Source: Polyangiaceae bacterium
GTDB taxonomy: Bacteria; Myxococcota; Polyangia; Polyangiales; Polyangiaceae
DNA length: 41,631 nucleotides
Reading direction: 5' to 3'
Assembly (NCBI GenBank): GCA_025936205.1
Contig: JAICTU010000009.1
Location: forward strand, 1-41,631
Below, one piece after another: positions 34,104 to 41,631 of this stretch. The notes beneath the pieces are model-generated. The model saw nothing but the letters and a program-made list of their open reading frames with translations, was not told where the DNA came from and ran no database searches. Numbering within the stretch: position 1 is the stretch's first letter; every line of letters starts with the position of its first letter. Made by a program: the position numbers and the translations under genes.

Positions 34104-35309
34104 TCACACCGCCGGGAGCGGGCGGTTCGCGTGGCGCAGGATCAGCTCGTGCACGCACAGGAATGCGCCGCCGAGGGCCATCGCCATCGCACCGATCGAA
34201 GACAACCCCACATGCCCCACGAGCACCCCGACCAGCGCCGGCATCAGCGCCGAGCCGAGCGTGGCGCTGCTCACCAGGAAGCCGACGGTGTGGCCCGAGA
34301 GCGAGGCTCCGACGCGCGCCGGGGTGCGAGCCATCAACGTCGGGTACATCGGCGCGAGGCTCATGCCGAGCAACAGCAGACCGAAACGGCCCGGCACCCC
34401 CGGGCTCAGCGCAAACAGCGCGACCCCCGCGACGGCGCCGACGCTGGCCAGGCGCAGCAAACGATCGGGCCCGAAGCGCTCGGCGATCGAGCCCAGCAGC
34501 ACGCGACCCAGGGTCAAGCTGCCCCAGTAGGCGGACGTCCACGAGCCCGCGCCCTCGACGGGCAGACCGCGCGCCTCGGTGAGCCAGGTAAAACACCACT
34601 GACCGACGCTCGACTCCAGCCCCGAGTAACAGAAGAAGCTGGCCATGAGCAGCCAGACCCGTCCGCTCGCGAGCGCCTCCCGGGCGGAGCCCACCGGCGG
34701 TACGCTCGCTGGCGCGCTGGTGCCAAGCTGGCTTTCGCTCGTGGGGTTCGCGGGAGCAGCGCGATCCCACGCGCGGCGCGTGGCCAGGAAGGCGAGCGCC
34801 ATGGCGCCGAGGGCGGCGGCGATCGCGGCGTAGCCCGCGCGATAGCCGGGACCGAACGCGATCGCGGCGGTCATGATCGCAGGCCCCGTGCTCGCGCCGA
34901 CGCCCCAGCAGGCGTGCAGCCAGTTCACGTGCCGCACCGAGAAATGCCGTGCCGCATGGGCATTCAGCGCCGCGTCGATGGCGCCCGAGCCGAGCCCGAT
35001 CAGAAACGCCACCGGGAAGAACAGCGCCCACGCCGGCGCGAGCGCATAACCCGTGAGCCCCAGCGCCACGAGCGCGCTGCTGCCGGCGAGCAACCCTCCT
35101 ACGCCGGTCTTGTGCATCCAGCCGCCGGCGAGCAAACCGGAGATGAAATAGCCGCTCACGGCCATGCCCAGCACCAGACCGATCGCCGACGGCGGCAGCT
35201 GAAACGCCTGCCGCAGTGACGGCCAGGCGATGCCCAGCGTGGCATCGGGCAAACCGAGTGAGATGAACGCCAGATAGGCGAGCAGGAGCAGGCGCGTCTC
35301 TCGCGTCAT
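34104..35309 (-). CDS. MFS transporter
   Basis: The 401-residue protein has about 12 hydrophobic segments in two halves, joined by a polar loop around residues 195-215 (NPTSESQLGTSAPASVPP). The start RETRLLLLAYLAFISLGLPDATLGIAWPSLRQAF and the block GLGSGAIDAALNAHAARHFSVRHVNWLHACWG (given here in parts) fit the FHS/YbjJ-like branch, which includes fucose permease. The substrate cannot be told. It converges with the kinase gene (2 bases apart) and has a 392-base upstream region. Confidence 0.85.
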   Translation of the reverse strand: MTRETRLLLLAYLAFISLGLPDATLGIAWPSLRQAFQLPPSAIGLVLGMAVSGYFISGLLAGGWMHKTGVGGLLAGSSALVALGLTGYALAPAWALFFPVAFLIGLGSGAIDAALNAHAARHFSVRHVNWLHACWGVGASTGPAIMTAAIAFGPGYRAGYAAIAAALGAMALAFLATRRAWDRAAPANPTSESQLGTSAPASVPPVGSAREALASGRVWLLMASFFCYSGLESSVGQWCFTWLTEARGLPVEGAGSWTSAYWGSLTLGRVLLGSIAERFGPDRLLRLASVGAVAGVALFALSPGVPGRFGLLLLGMSLAPMYPTLMARTPARVGASLSGHTVGFLVSSATLGSALMPALVGVLVGHVGLSSIGAMAMALGGAFLCVHELILRHANRPLPAV

Positions 35310-35701
35310 GCGCTGATGCTAGTGTCGCGTCTCATTGGTAGCAATCGTGGCCCGAAGCGGGCCGATTCGCCCGCGGCGCCGGCAGCACGGTTGGCGGAAA
35401 TGCCCTTGCGCTGGACGCTGGCGCCGGCGCTGTGCCATCTGTGTCAGGGCGGTGTGCCTGGGCCGTGCTCGAGCTCGCGTCGCCGGCAAACGCTTGCAGC
35501 AGGGTGTGTGAAGCACCCGTGCAACAGCCAGGCGCTGAAAGCTGCAGCGAGTCGTGGGACAAGTGACCTGGCCCGAACCGGTGACCCTGGAGTATGCGGC
35601 TCGGGTCAAGCGACGTTTCGCGGGCGTAACTCGCGGGCCGCGTCGTGCGCTGTTCGTTTGCTCCCGTCGCGTGGCGCGCTGGAGCATGCGATGATGAGCT
35701 C
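35310..35701. other. Intergenic region upstream of two divergent genes
   Basis: I see no gene in these 392 bases. A hairpin GGCCCG-AAG-CGGGCC lies at 35349-35363, some 40 bases upstream of the MFS gene start. Open frames here on both strands have ordinary high-GC composition and no recognisable family. Confidence 0.45.
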
Positions 35702-37039
35702 ATGCTGGGGGGCATGAACGAGGAGAACGAGCGCCATCGCTCGGCGGCACATTTGCTGTACGAGCTGGCTAAACCGTTGCGTGTGCTGTCTGCGCTGAGC
35801 TGGGAGGGGCGGCTGCGCGAGGAGTTTCTGGCCTCGGGCGGTCAGAAGCTGCCGGAGCCGCGCTATGAGGCGTTCGATGCGCAGCGGGTGATCGATGGTG
35901 TGGCCGAGGTGCGGCGCAGGCTGCGGCCTGGGTCGGTCGCGGATGACTGGCTGGGGCGCGAGGCTCGGGCCATCGAGGCCACGGCGCGCATGCTGGCGGC
36001 CGCGGGCACGCCGGCCTTCTTCGAGTACAGCCGCGAGCTGTACGGCGTGCCCACGCGGCCGATTCGCTTCGACCCGACCACGCCCCTGGAGCTGGCGCAG
36101 CAGGTGCAGGCAGCCATCGCGGAGTTCACGGGCGCGAAGCTGCTGCCACCGCCGTTGCGCGATCGCACGGGAGCAGAGGTCGCGGCGGAGCTCGAGGCGG
36201 GCGTGCGCCTGCACTTTGGTGATGCTGCGCCGAAGGTGGAGCTGGTCGATGAGCTCTCCGCCAATGCGCTCGCCACTGCCACGCGCATCAAGGTTCGGCG
36301 CGATGCGAAGTTCACGCGGCGCGACGCGGCGCAGTTGCTGAACCATGAAGCCTTCATCCACGTCGCCACGGCTCTGAATGGCCAGGCGCAGACGGATCTG
36401 CCGCTGCTGGCGATCGGGCACCCCGGCACGACGCGTACGCAGGAAGGCCTCGCGGTGTTCTCCGAGTTCGTATCCGGAACGCTCGAACTCGATCGCTTGC
36501 GGCGCCTCGCCGATCGCGTGGTCGCGGTGCAGATGGTGTGCGAAGGGGCGGACTTCATCACGCTGTATCGCTGGTTTCTGGAGCGCACTTTCAGTGGAGG
36601 AAAGCTCAGTGAAGGACAGGCGAGTGAAGAGCAGGCGTTCGAGTCGACTCGCCGCATTTTCCGCGGCGCGCCGCTGACGGGCGGCGCACCCTTCACCAAG
36701 GATTGCGGCTACCTCTCCGGTCTGCTCGCGGTGCTGATGTTTGTGCGAGCCGCCTTTGCTTGCAATCGGAGCGATACGCTCGGCCTGCTCTTCGCCGGCA
36801 AGCTGGACCTCGCGGCGATCCCGGCACTCGGCGATCTGCGCCGGCGTGGCCTCTGCCGCCGCGCGCGCTTCCTGCCGCCCTGGGCAGCCGAGCCCGGCTG
36901 GGTGCTGAGCTACATCACGCTCTCGACGTTCCTGTCGCGCATCGAGCTGTCGGCCGTCGCCGCGGGCGTCAAGCAGGCTCTCGATGCGTGCCCGCCGCCG
37001 GACCCGGATCAGGAAGCGCGCTGGGAGAGCCGCAGCTGA
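35702..37039 (+). CDS. DUF1704 / QEGLA-motif putative metallopeptidase
   Basis: The 445-residue protein carries the motif that names the family, TRTQEGLAVFSEF (Glu248), and upstream NHEAFIHVATAL with an HExxxH zinc site (His215, Glu216, His220). Together these would supply the metal ligands and catalytic Glu of the DUF1704 family. Its eukaryotic members are the tyrosine carboxypeptidases acting on microtubules. Bacterial members were once called flavohemoglobin-expression modulators, without a proven role. There is no signal peptide, so it is cytosolic. The substrate is unknown. The start may be the ATG at 35702 or the one at 35714, which has a G run just before it. It converges with the sigma-54 activator. 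Confidence 0.88.
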   Translation: MLGGMNEENERHRSAAHLLYELAKPLRVLSALSWEGRLREEFLASGGQKLPEPRYEAFDAQRVIDGVAEVRRRLRPGSVADDWLGREARAIEATARMLAAAGTPAFFEYSRELYGVPTRPIRFDPTTPLELAQQVQAAIAEFTGAKLLPPPLRDRTGAEVAAELEAGVRLHFGDAAPKVELVDELSANALATATRIKVRRDAKFTRRDAAQLLNHEAFIHVATALNGQAQTDLPLLAIGHPGTTRTQEGLAVFSEFVSGTLELDRLRRLADRVVAVQMVCEGADFITLYRWFLERTFSGGKLSEGQASEEQAFESTRRIFRGAPLTGGAPFTKDCGYLSGLLAVLMFVRAAFACNRSDTLGLLFAGKLDLAAIPALGDLRRRGLCRRARFLPPWAAEPGWVLSYITLSTFLSRIELSAVAAGVKQALDACPPPDPDQEARWESRS

Positions 37040-37046
37040 AGGCTCG

Positions 37047-38789
37047 TTACTCTTCGCCCAAAGCGGCGCCGCGCACGATTTCGCCGAGCTCGAGCGCCTT
37101 CATGCGCAGCTTGACGCCGTGCTCGGAGACTTCGAGGCGTTCGGCCATGGTCGAGAGGTCGCCGCTGGCGGTGCTGGAGGCCTGCAGGATTTCTTCGCGG
37201 CTGAGCTCTTTGGCTTTGCGGATGCCCTGGCAGCTCTCGAGGCGGGTGTTGAGCCAGGAGCGGGAGACGCCGAGCGCGATGGCGGCGGCTTTGATCTTGA
37301 AGCGGTGCTCGCGCATGGCCTGGGCGATTTCGGCGTCCTCGAGCGACGCGGCGTCTCTGGTGCGGGCCGGGGGAACGGTGGGTTGGGCGAGGGGGCCAGG
37401 TCCCGTGAGGGTGCCTCCGGAGGAAGGAGCCGGTTGCGTCGAGGGCTGCATGGTCGCCGGGATGGCGGTGGAGCCGAGCGCGTCGGGGCGTGCGGGGTCG
37501 GAAGCGCCGGGCGTGCGCACGCGGGTGAGGCGCTCGGCGATCATCGGGTCCAGGTAGAAGCCCTTGCGCTGGCGGTTGGTGATCGCGATGCGCTTGGCGA
37601 TCGTCTCCAGCTCCGCGACGTTGCCGGGCCAGTCGTAGTCGAGCAGGTTCTGTACGACGCTGGCGGGGAGCCAGGGTTTCTGACTCGGGGCCGGCTCGTT
37701 GAGCTTGTCGCGTTCGCCCGTTTCGCTGAGCTCCGCCGCGAGGAAGCGGAAGAACAGGCGCGCCAGGTCATCGCGGCGCTCGCGCAGCGGCGGAATCGCG
37801 ATCGTGTAGCCCTCGAGGCGGCGCAGCAACGGCATGGCAAACTGCCCGCGGTCGACCATCACGTTGAGGTCGGCGTCGGTGGCGCTGATCACGCGCACGT
37901 CGACGTGTTTGGTGCGTGGCTCGCCGACGGGTTGGATCTCGCCCTCGCGGATCGCGCGCAGGAGCAGCGCCTGCAGGTCGCGCGGTGTTTCACCGACTTC
38001 GTCCAGAAAGAGCGTGCCGCGATCGGCGCTGCCGAAGAAGCCTGGGCTGGGGTTGGCCGCACCAGTGAACGCGCCGCGCGAGTGTCCGAACAGCATCGAG
38101 GCGCCCACCGAGGTCGGGATCGCCCCCATGTTCACGGTGATGTACGGCTCGCCCTTGCGCTGGCTGTGGCGATGGATCGCCCCGGCCACCAGCTCCTTGC
38201 CGGAGCCGCTCTCGCCGCGGATCAGCACGCAGGCGTCCAGATCGGCGACGCGCCGGATCTCCTCGCGCACGCGCCGGATCTCCAGGCTCTCGCCGAAGAT
38301 GCCCAGGTCGGGCGAGGGGTCGCGGTCCGCCGAGAGCCAGTGCAAGAGGAGCACGACCGAGCCGGAGAGGCTGATCACGATGCCGCTGGTCAGGGTCGAC
38401 TCGGCAAACTCACGGGCGCCGAGCAACGGCTGCCCCTGGACGAGCACGGCGTTGAGGTTGGCGGGATTCTCGATGCTGAGTGTCCCCTGCTCGGTACCGC
38501 GCACGATGATGGGCGTGCGGCTCAGCACGGGGCTGGCGAGCGGCTCGCCGCTGTCGGCCCCGTGCCAATGAAAATCCGGCTCGAGCCGGCTCAGGCGGCG
38601 AACGCCGCCGACCGAAAGCGAGAACAGCGCGCTCACCTGTCCGACACGCGCGACGTTCGGGTGGAAGAGCACCGTCAGGCCGACCAGTGCCCCGTCGGCA
38701 GAGCCCATCGTCGACATGCTGAAGTCGACGGTCTCCTGATGGAGCGAGGGGTCGGTCACGGGCGGCTGGGCCCCGGGTGCATTGGCCAC
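37047..38789 (-). CDS. FHA-domain sigma-54-dependent transcriptional activator
   Basis: The 580-residue protein has an FHA-like phosphothreonine-binding domain at about 40-150. The AAA+ domain has Walker A GESGSGKE (192-199), the sigma-54-contacting GAFTGA at 239-244, Walker B GTLFLDEVGE, and an arginine-containing sensor stretch. A disordered Pro/Thr/Ala linker follows, and a Fis-type helix-turn-helix (HRFKIKAAAIALGVSRSWLNTRLE). It would activate sigma-54 promoters in response to a Ser/Thr kinase. The membrane kinase gene ends 29 bases upstream of its start on the same strand, so the two may form a kinase-regulator pair, a known arrangement in myxobacteria. Confidence 0.92.
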   Translation of the reverse strand: MANAPGAQPPVTDPSLHQETVDFSMSTMGSADGALVGLTVLFHPNVARVGQVSALFSLSVGGVRRLSRLEPDFHWHGADSGEPLASPVLSRTPIIVRGTEQGTLSIENPANLNAVLVQGQPLLGAREFAESTLTSGIVISLSGSVVLLLHWLSADRDPSPDLGIFGESLEIRRVREEIRRVADLDACVLIRGESGSGKELVAGAIHRHSQRKGEPYITVNMGAIPTSVGASMLFGHSRGAFTGAANPSPGFFGSADRGTLFLDEVGETPRDLQALLLRAIREGEIQPVGEPRTKHVDVRVISATDADLNVMVDRGQFAMPLLRRLEGYTIAIPPLRERRDDLARLFFRFLAAELSETGERDKLNEPAPSQKPWLPASVVQNLLDYDWPGNVAELETIAKRIAITNRQRKGFYLDPMIAERLTRVRTPGASDPARPDALGSTAIPATMQPSTQPAPSSGGTLTGPGPLAQPTVPPARTRDAASLEDAEIAQAMREHRFKIKAAAIALGVSRSWLNTRLESCQGIRKAKELSREEILQASSTASGDLSTMAERLEVSEHGVKLRMKALELGEIVRGAALGEE

Positions 38790-38818
38790 CGATGAATTGT
38801 GCCTCGACCCGCCGGAAA

Positions 38819-40738
38819 TTAGAGGCCAGTCGCTTTCCGGAGGCGTTCTTTTCTTGCTGCCTCGGTCTCCGGCGCCGGCTCCTTGCTGACCGAGGCCGGA
38901 CGTGCCGGCTCCGGCGGCTTGGGGCTCGCCTTCGGCGTCCCGGCCGGTGCCGGAGCGGGAGGAACCGGTGCTCCGGAGGCTGCCGGCGTCGCCGGGCGGG
39001 CGGGTGCCGCCAAGGGTGGGGCTGCTTTCGGGTCCGCGGGTTTCGCCGGAGCTTCCCCGAGGCCGGCGGCCGCTTCAGCCGCCGCGGGACTCGCTCCGGA
39101 AGGAGCGCCGGTAGCTCGCGGCTGGAGCGCCTGGACGACCGTCGTCGTGGACTCTGGCGGCTTGTTTCCGCGCAGCGCGGGGTCCCAGGGCGAGCCTTGG
39201 TCCAGCTGGTGCCCCGCCACGGGACGGATCTGAACGTCCGAGGGACCGGAGCCCGGGGTTGCCGCGGGATCGGCCACAGGTGTGTTGGGCGCAGGTGTTC
39301 CCGCCGCTTCGGGCTGCGTGTTGCCGCGAGCGACGGTGCTTGCTTCCGGTGTAGCTGTCGGCGATGTCACGGAGGCGGTTTTTCCAGCCTCGGGCGTGGA
39401 CGTGAACAGCCGAGTGGCAGTGACGAGCAGAGCTGCCGCCAGCAAACCGGCCGCGATGAACAATGTGCGTTGCCGCCCACTGCGGCGCAGCGGGCTCGGC
39501 TGCGAACCGCTGCTGATGGGCCCGAGCGACCCCGGCGAGCGCGGTGAGCCCCCGCTGGCGACGTCTGGACCGAGCGCGCCTCGAGCCGCCTCGAGCGCCC
39601 GATGATGGCCCGAGACCTCGAGCTGGTCGCGGACCTCGTGATCCCGGGAGAGGCCGTGCCGACCGGAGACTACCTGCCCGGAATGCGGGACGTGCCCAGA
39701 AGCAGCGTGGGCGCCGGACGCGGGCACCGAGACGGGCACCGACTGCACCGCCGACGAGTCGTGCAGCAGGACGGGAGGCGTGTTCAACGCGTGCGCGCTC
39801 GGGAACGCATCCTCGGTGTAGGACGAGCGAACGGAACGCACCGAGTCCACGCCGTGCGGCGCGACCCACTCCGCCTCCAGCTGCACCAGGTGCGGGCGCA
39901 AGGCTTCCACGAGCTCCGTCGCCGACTGGTAGCGATCGCGCGGGTCACGCGCCAGCGCGCGCACCCACCAGTCTTGCAAGGAAACAGGAAGCTCCGGCGC
40001 CAGTGCGCGCAACGACGGGGGGGAGGCCCCCACAATCTTGAGCAGCAGATCGCCGAGGCCCGAGCTCTCGAAGGGACGTTTGCCCGTCAGGCACTCGATG
40101 GTGATGACCGCCAGCGACCACAGATCCGAGCGGTGATCGATGTCGCGATTCCCGAGCGCCTGCTCGGGGCTCATGTACTGCGGCGTGCCCACCAGAGCGC
40201 CCGTCGCTGTCTGCAGCGATTCGGTTGTCATGCCGGTCTTGGCGACACCGAAGTCCAATACCTTGATGAAGACCTTGTGCCCCGACCAGAACCAGATGTT
40301 ATCGGGCTTGAGGTCGCGGTGGACGATGCCGGCCTGATGCGCGCTCTCCAGCGCCTCCGCCACCTGCTCGACCATCTTCAGCGTGACCACCGGGTGCAGG
40401 CGACCAATACGGTCGAGGCGCGACAGCAGCGTCTCGCCGTCCAGCAGCTCCATGGCCAGATACGGGATGTGCTCGATCTCCCCGACGCCGAGGATGTGCA
40501 CTACGTGTGGCGAGCGCAGGCGTGCAACCGCTTTTGCCTCGCGGGTGAAGCGCTCGCGGATGCCGCGGTCAGACGCCAGGTGTTGCAGGATGAACTTGAC
40601 GGCGCACGGGCTGTCGAGGTCGCGATCGTGCGCTTTCCACACCTCTCCCATTCCACCACGGCCGATGACCTGGGTGAGCGTATAGCGATTGCCGACGATG
40701 AGTCCTGGCTGCGCGACGAACACCTGAGAGCGCTCCAT
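38819..40738 (-). CDS. Membrane-anchored Ser/Thr protein kinase
   Basis: The 639-residue protein has a complete kinase domain at about 18-285: glycine loop IGRGGMGEVWKA, catalytic loop HRDLKPDN, DFG, GTPQYMSPEQ. A Ser/His/Gly-rich juxtamembrane region follows, then one membrane helix at about 425-445 (TLFIAAGLLAAALLVTATRLF), and an outer part rich in Pro, Ala and Thr with no recognisable sensor fold. The ATG at 40738 is preferred; a GTG codon lies directly before it. It is upstream of the FHA-sigma-54 activator on the same strand, 29 bases away, and may phosphorylate it. Confidence 0.92.
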   Translation of the reverse strand: MERSQVFVAQPGLIVGNRYTLTQVIGRGGMGEVWKAHDRDLDSPCAVKFILQHLASDRGIRERFTREAKAVARLRSPHVVHILGVGEIEHIPYLAMELLDGETLLSRLDRIGRLHPVVTLKMVEQVAEALESAHQAGIVHRDLKPDNIWFWSGHKVFIKVLDFGVAKTGMTTESLQTATGALVGTPQYMSPEQALGNRDIDHRSDLWSLAVITIECLTGKRPFESSGLGDLLLKIVGASPPSLRALAPELPVSLQDWWVRALARDPRDRYQSATELVEALRPHLVQLEAEWVAPHGVDSVRSVRSSYTEDAFPSAHALNTPPVLLHDSSAVQSVPVSVPASGAHAASGHVPHSGQVVSGRHGLSRDHEVRDQLEVSGHHRALEAARGALGPDVASGGSPRSPGSLGPISSGSQPSPLRRSGRQRTLFIAAGLLAAALLVTATRLFTSTPEAGKTASVTSPTATPEASTVARGNTQPEAAGTPAPNTPVADPAATPGSGPSDVQIRPVAGHQLDQGSPWDPALRGNKPPESTTTVVQALQPRATGAPSGASPAAAEAAAGLGEAPAKPADPKAAPPLAAPARPATPAASGAPVPPAPAPAGTPKASPKPPEPARPASVSKEPAPETEAARKERLRKATGL

Positions 40739-40928
40739 CACTGATGCTACGCGGCTGTACGCGCCGCTGCACGTTCTTCCGCGCCGCGCGCGCGTCTTTT
40801 CATCAGAGCAGACGCGCCTCGTTGCGAAGTGTCGCGAGGCGGTTTCGCCGCTGAGACGTTGGTTGAAAGGCCGGCGTCGCGCTCCGGCAAGCCTGCACTC
40901 ACGGAGAGCCCATGCGTCACGTCTGCCG

Positions 40929-41630
40929 TCAGGGGTCCGGTTGGCAGCCCGCTGGACCCATCGACGGAACCTCAGCTGAGTGGAAGCAATGCGGTGTCAG
41001 CTGCTGTGTGGTCTGCGCGAGGTACGCGTGAGCGCACCGACAAGTGATGCTGCTCTTTTCAGTATAGGAATTACCGACGGGCCAGTCCGAGGCGTAACAG
41101 ACGCCCAAGCAATCTTCCCCCACTGCGTCTTTGTACGTATTGGCGGTAGTTTCGCTGCAGGTGCTCATGTAGATCTGGCAGTAGGCGAGGCAAGCGCTCT
41201 CCTTGTCGGTGGGCAGCGGGCATTGCGTCGCGACACCGGGGCCGTCGAGCCCGCCTGCTCCCGCCGCCGCGGACGTGCCAGCCGCTCCCGCGGTGGCTGC
41301 GGCGCCTCCTGCACCGGCGCTCGGCGTGCCGGCGCCCGCCGCACCTCCCATTGCCGTCGCCGGGTCGGGCAATTGGGTTCCACCCTCAGTGCCACCCACA
41401 CCTTCCGTGACGGAGGTGCTACCTGCGGTGCTCGCGCCGCCGGCACCAGCGGTGCCACCCTTTCCGGCGCCGGGACCCGAACCCGCCGCCCCGCCGGTTC
41501 CGCCCTGTTCGCTGCCCGTTTTCGTGTCCGGGTCGGGCCCGAGGGTGTCATCGATGGTGACCTCGGGCAGACAAGCGTCGAACAGACCCAGCCCCGCCAG
41601 ACCCAGCCCCAACCAGAACCGCGCGCGCAT
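40929..41630 (-). CDS. Gly/Ala-rich lipoprotein with cysteine-rich C-terminal domain
   Basis: The 233-residue protein starts with a lipoprotein signal peptide (WLGLGLAGLGLFDAC, Cys20). An acidic stretch follows, then about 85 residues of Gly/Ala/Thr/Ser-rich repeats, and a C-terminal domain of about 100 residues with ten cysteines (pairs such as CLAYCQIYMSTC, CLGVCYA and CRC), probably all in disulfides. This architecture is common among surface lipoproteins of Polyangia. I recognise no enzymatic motif. The start is one base inside the window's end; an earlier start outside the window cannot be excluded. Confidence 0.8.
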   Translation of the reverse strand: MRARFWLGLGLAGLGLFDACLPEVTIDDTLGPDPDTKTGSEQGGTGGAAGSGPGAGKGGTAGAGGASTAGSTSVTEGVGGTEGGTQLPDPATAMGGAAGAGTPSAGAGGAAATAGAAGTSAAAGAGGLDGPGVATQCPLPTDKESACLAYCQIYMSTCSETTANTYKDAVGEDCLGVCYASDWPVGNSYTEKSSITCRCAHAYLAQTTQQLTPHCFHSAEVPSMGPAGCQPDP

Positions 41631-41631
41631 C

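Noticed and set aside
1..41631. tRNA, rRNA, CRISPR arrays or complete insertion sequences.
   Set aside because: None was recognised by eye in the intergenic regions; no regular repeat-spacer pattern and no intact transposase.

Overview
The window comes from a very GC-rich chromosome with long genes and short intergenic spaces. It carries two Hanks-type Ser/Thr kinases, an FHA-type sigma-54 activator, several signalling proteins, and a Gly/Ala-rich lipoprotein with a cysteine-rich end. Together these suggest a myxobacterium of the Polyangia/Sorangium type (phylum Myxococcota). This is an inference from gene content; there is no rRNA or other marker gene. I see no tRNA, rRNA, CRISPR array or intact insertion sequence.

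Layout. 1-2.3 kb: the end of a patatin-like lipase gene, a GNAT acetyltransferase with a doubtful 3' end, and a broken retron-type reverse transcriptase. 2.6-8.7 kb: a same-strand unit of response regulator, soluble cNMP-domain histidine kinase, and a 1256-residue redox fusion (molybdopterin oxidoreductase + FAD/NAD reductase + 2Fe-2S ferredoxin) that overlaps the kinase gene by ATGA. 8.7-9.0 kb: a palindromic repeat element between convergent genes; a second, inverted, partial copy lies at 18.8-18.96 kb. 9-20 kb: a membrane protein, TatD nuclease, a Uma2 fragment, a small flavin reductase, GreB, a giant membrane protein, a REC-EAL phosphodiesterase, a long-form Lgt and a malate/tartrate dehydrogenase.

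20.2-23.2 kb holds a compact three-gene unit: two related proteins of unknown function followed by a DyP-type heme peroxidase. A decayed PIN-domain toxin follows. 23.6-27.5 kb encodes one polypeptide joining topoisomerase III, RecQ helicase and HRDC, a RecQ/Topo III pair in a single chain. Just downstream is a 74-residue protein that resembles the Acb2/Tad1 hairpin family of cyclic-nucleotide sponges known from phage anti-CBASS proteins.

28.1-32.8 kb is a complete minus-strand BMP-type (nucleoside/purine-like) ABC importer: ATPase, two permeases and binding lipoprotein, with overlapping genes. 33-41.6 kb holds a cytosolic Ser/Thr kinase, an MFS transporter, a DUF1704/QEGLA putative metallopeptidase, an FHA-sigma-54 activator, a membrane-anchored Ser/Thr kinase and a cysteine-rich lipoprotein.

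Best candidates for something undescribed: the DyP trio, the TopB-RecQ fusion with the Acb2-like gene beside it, the Mo/FAD/2Fe-2S fusion with an Asp at a cluster-ligand position, and the palindromic repeat. Three gene remnants (RT, Uma2, PIN) show that this stretch has gained and lost accessory DNA.
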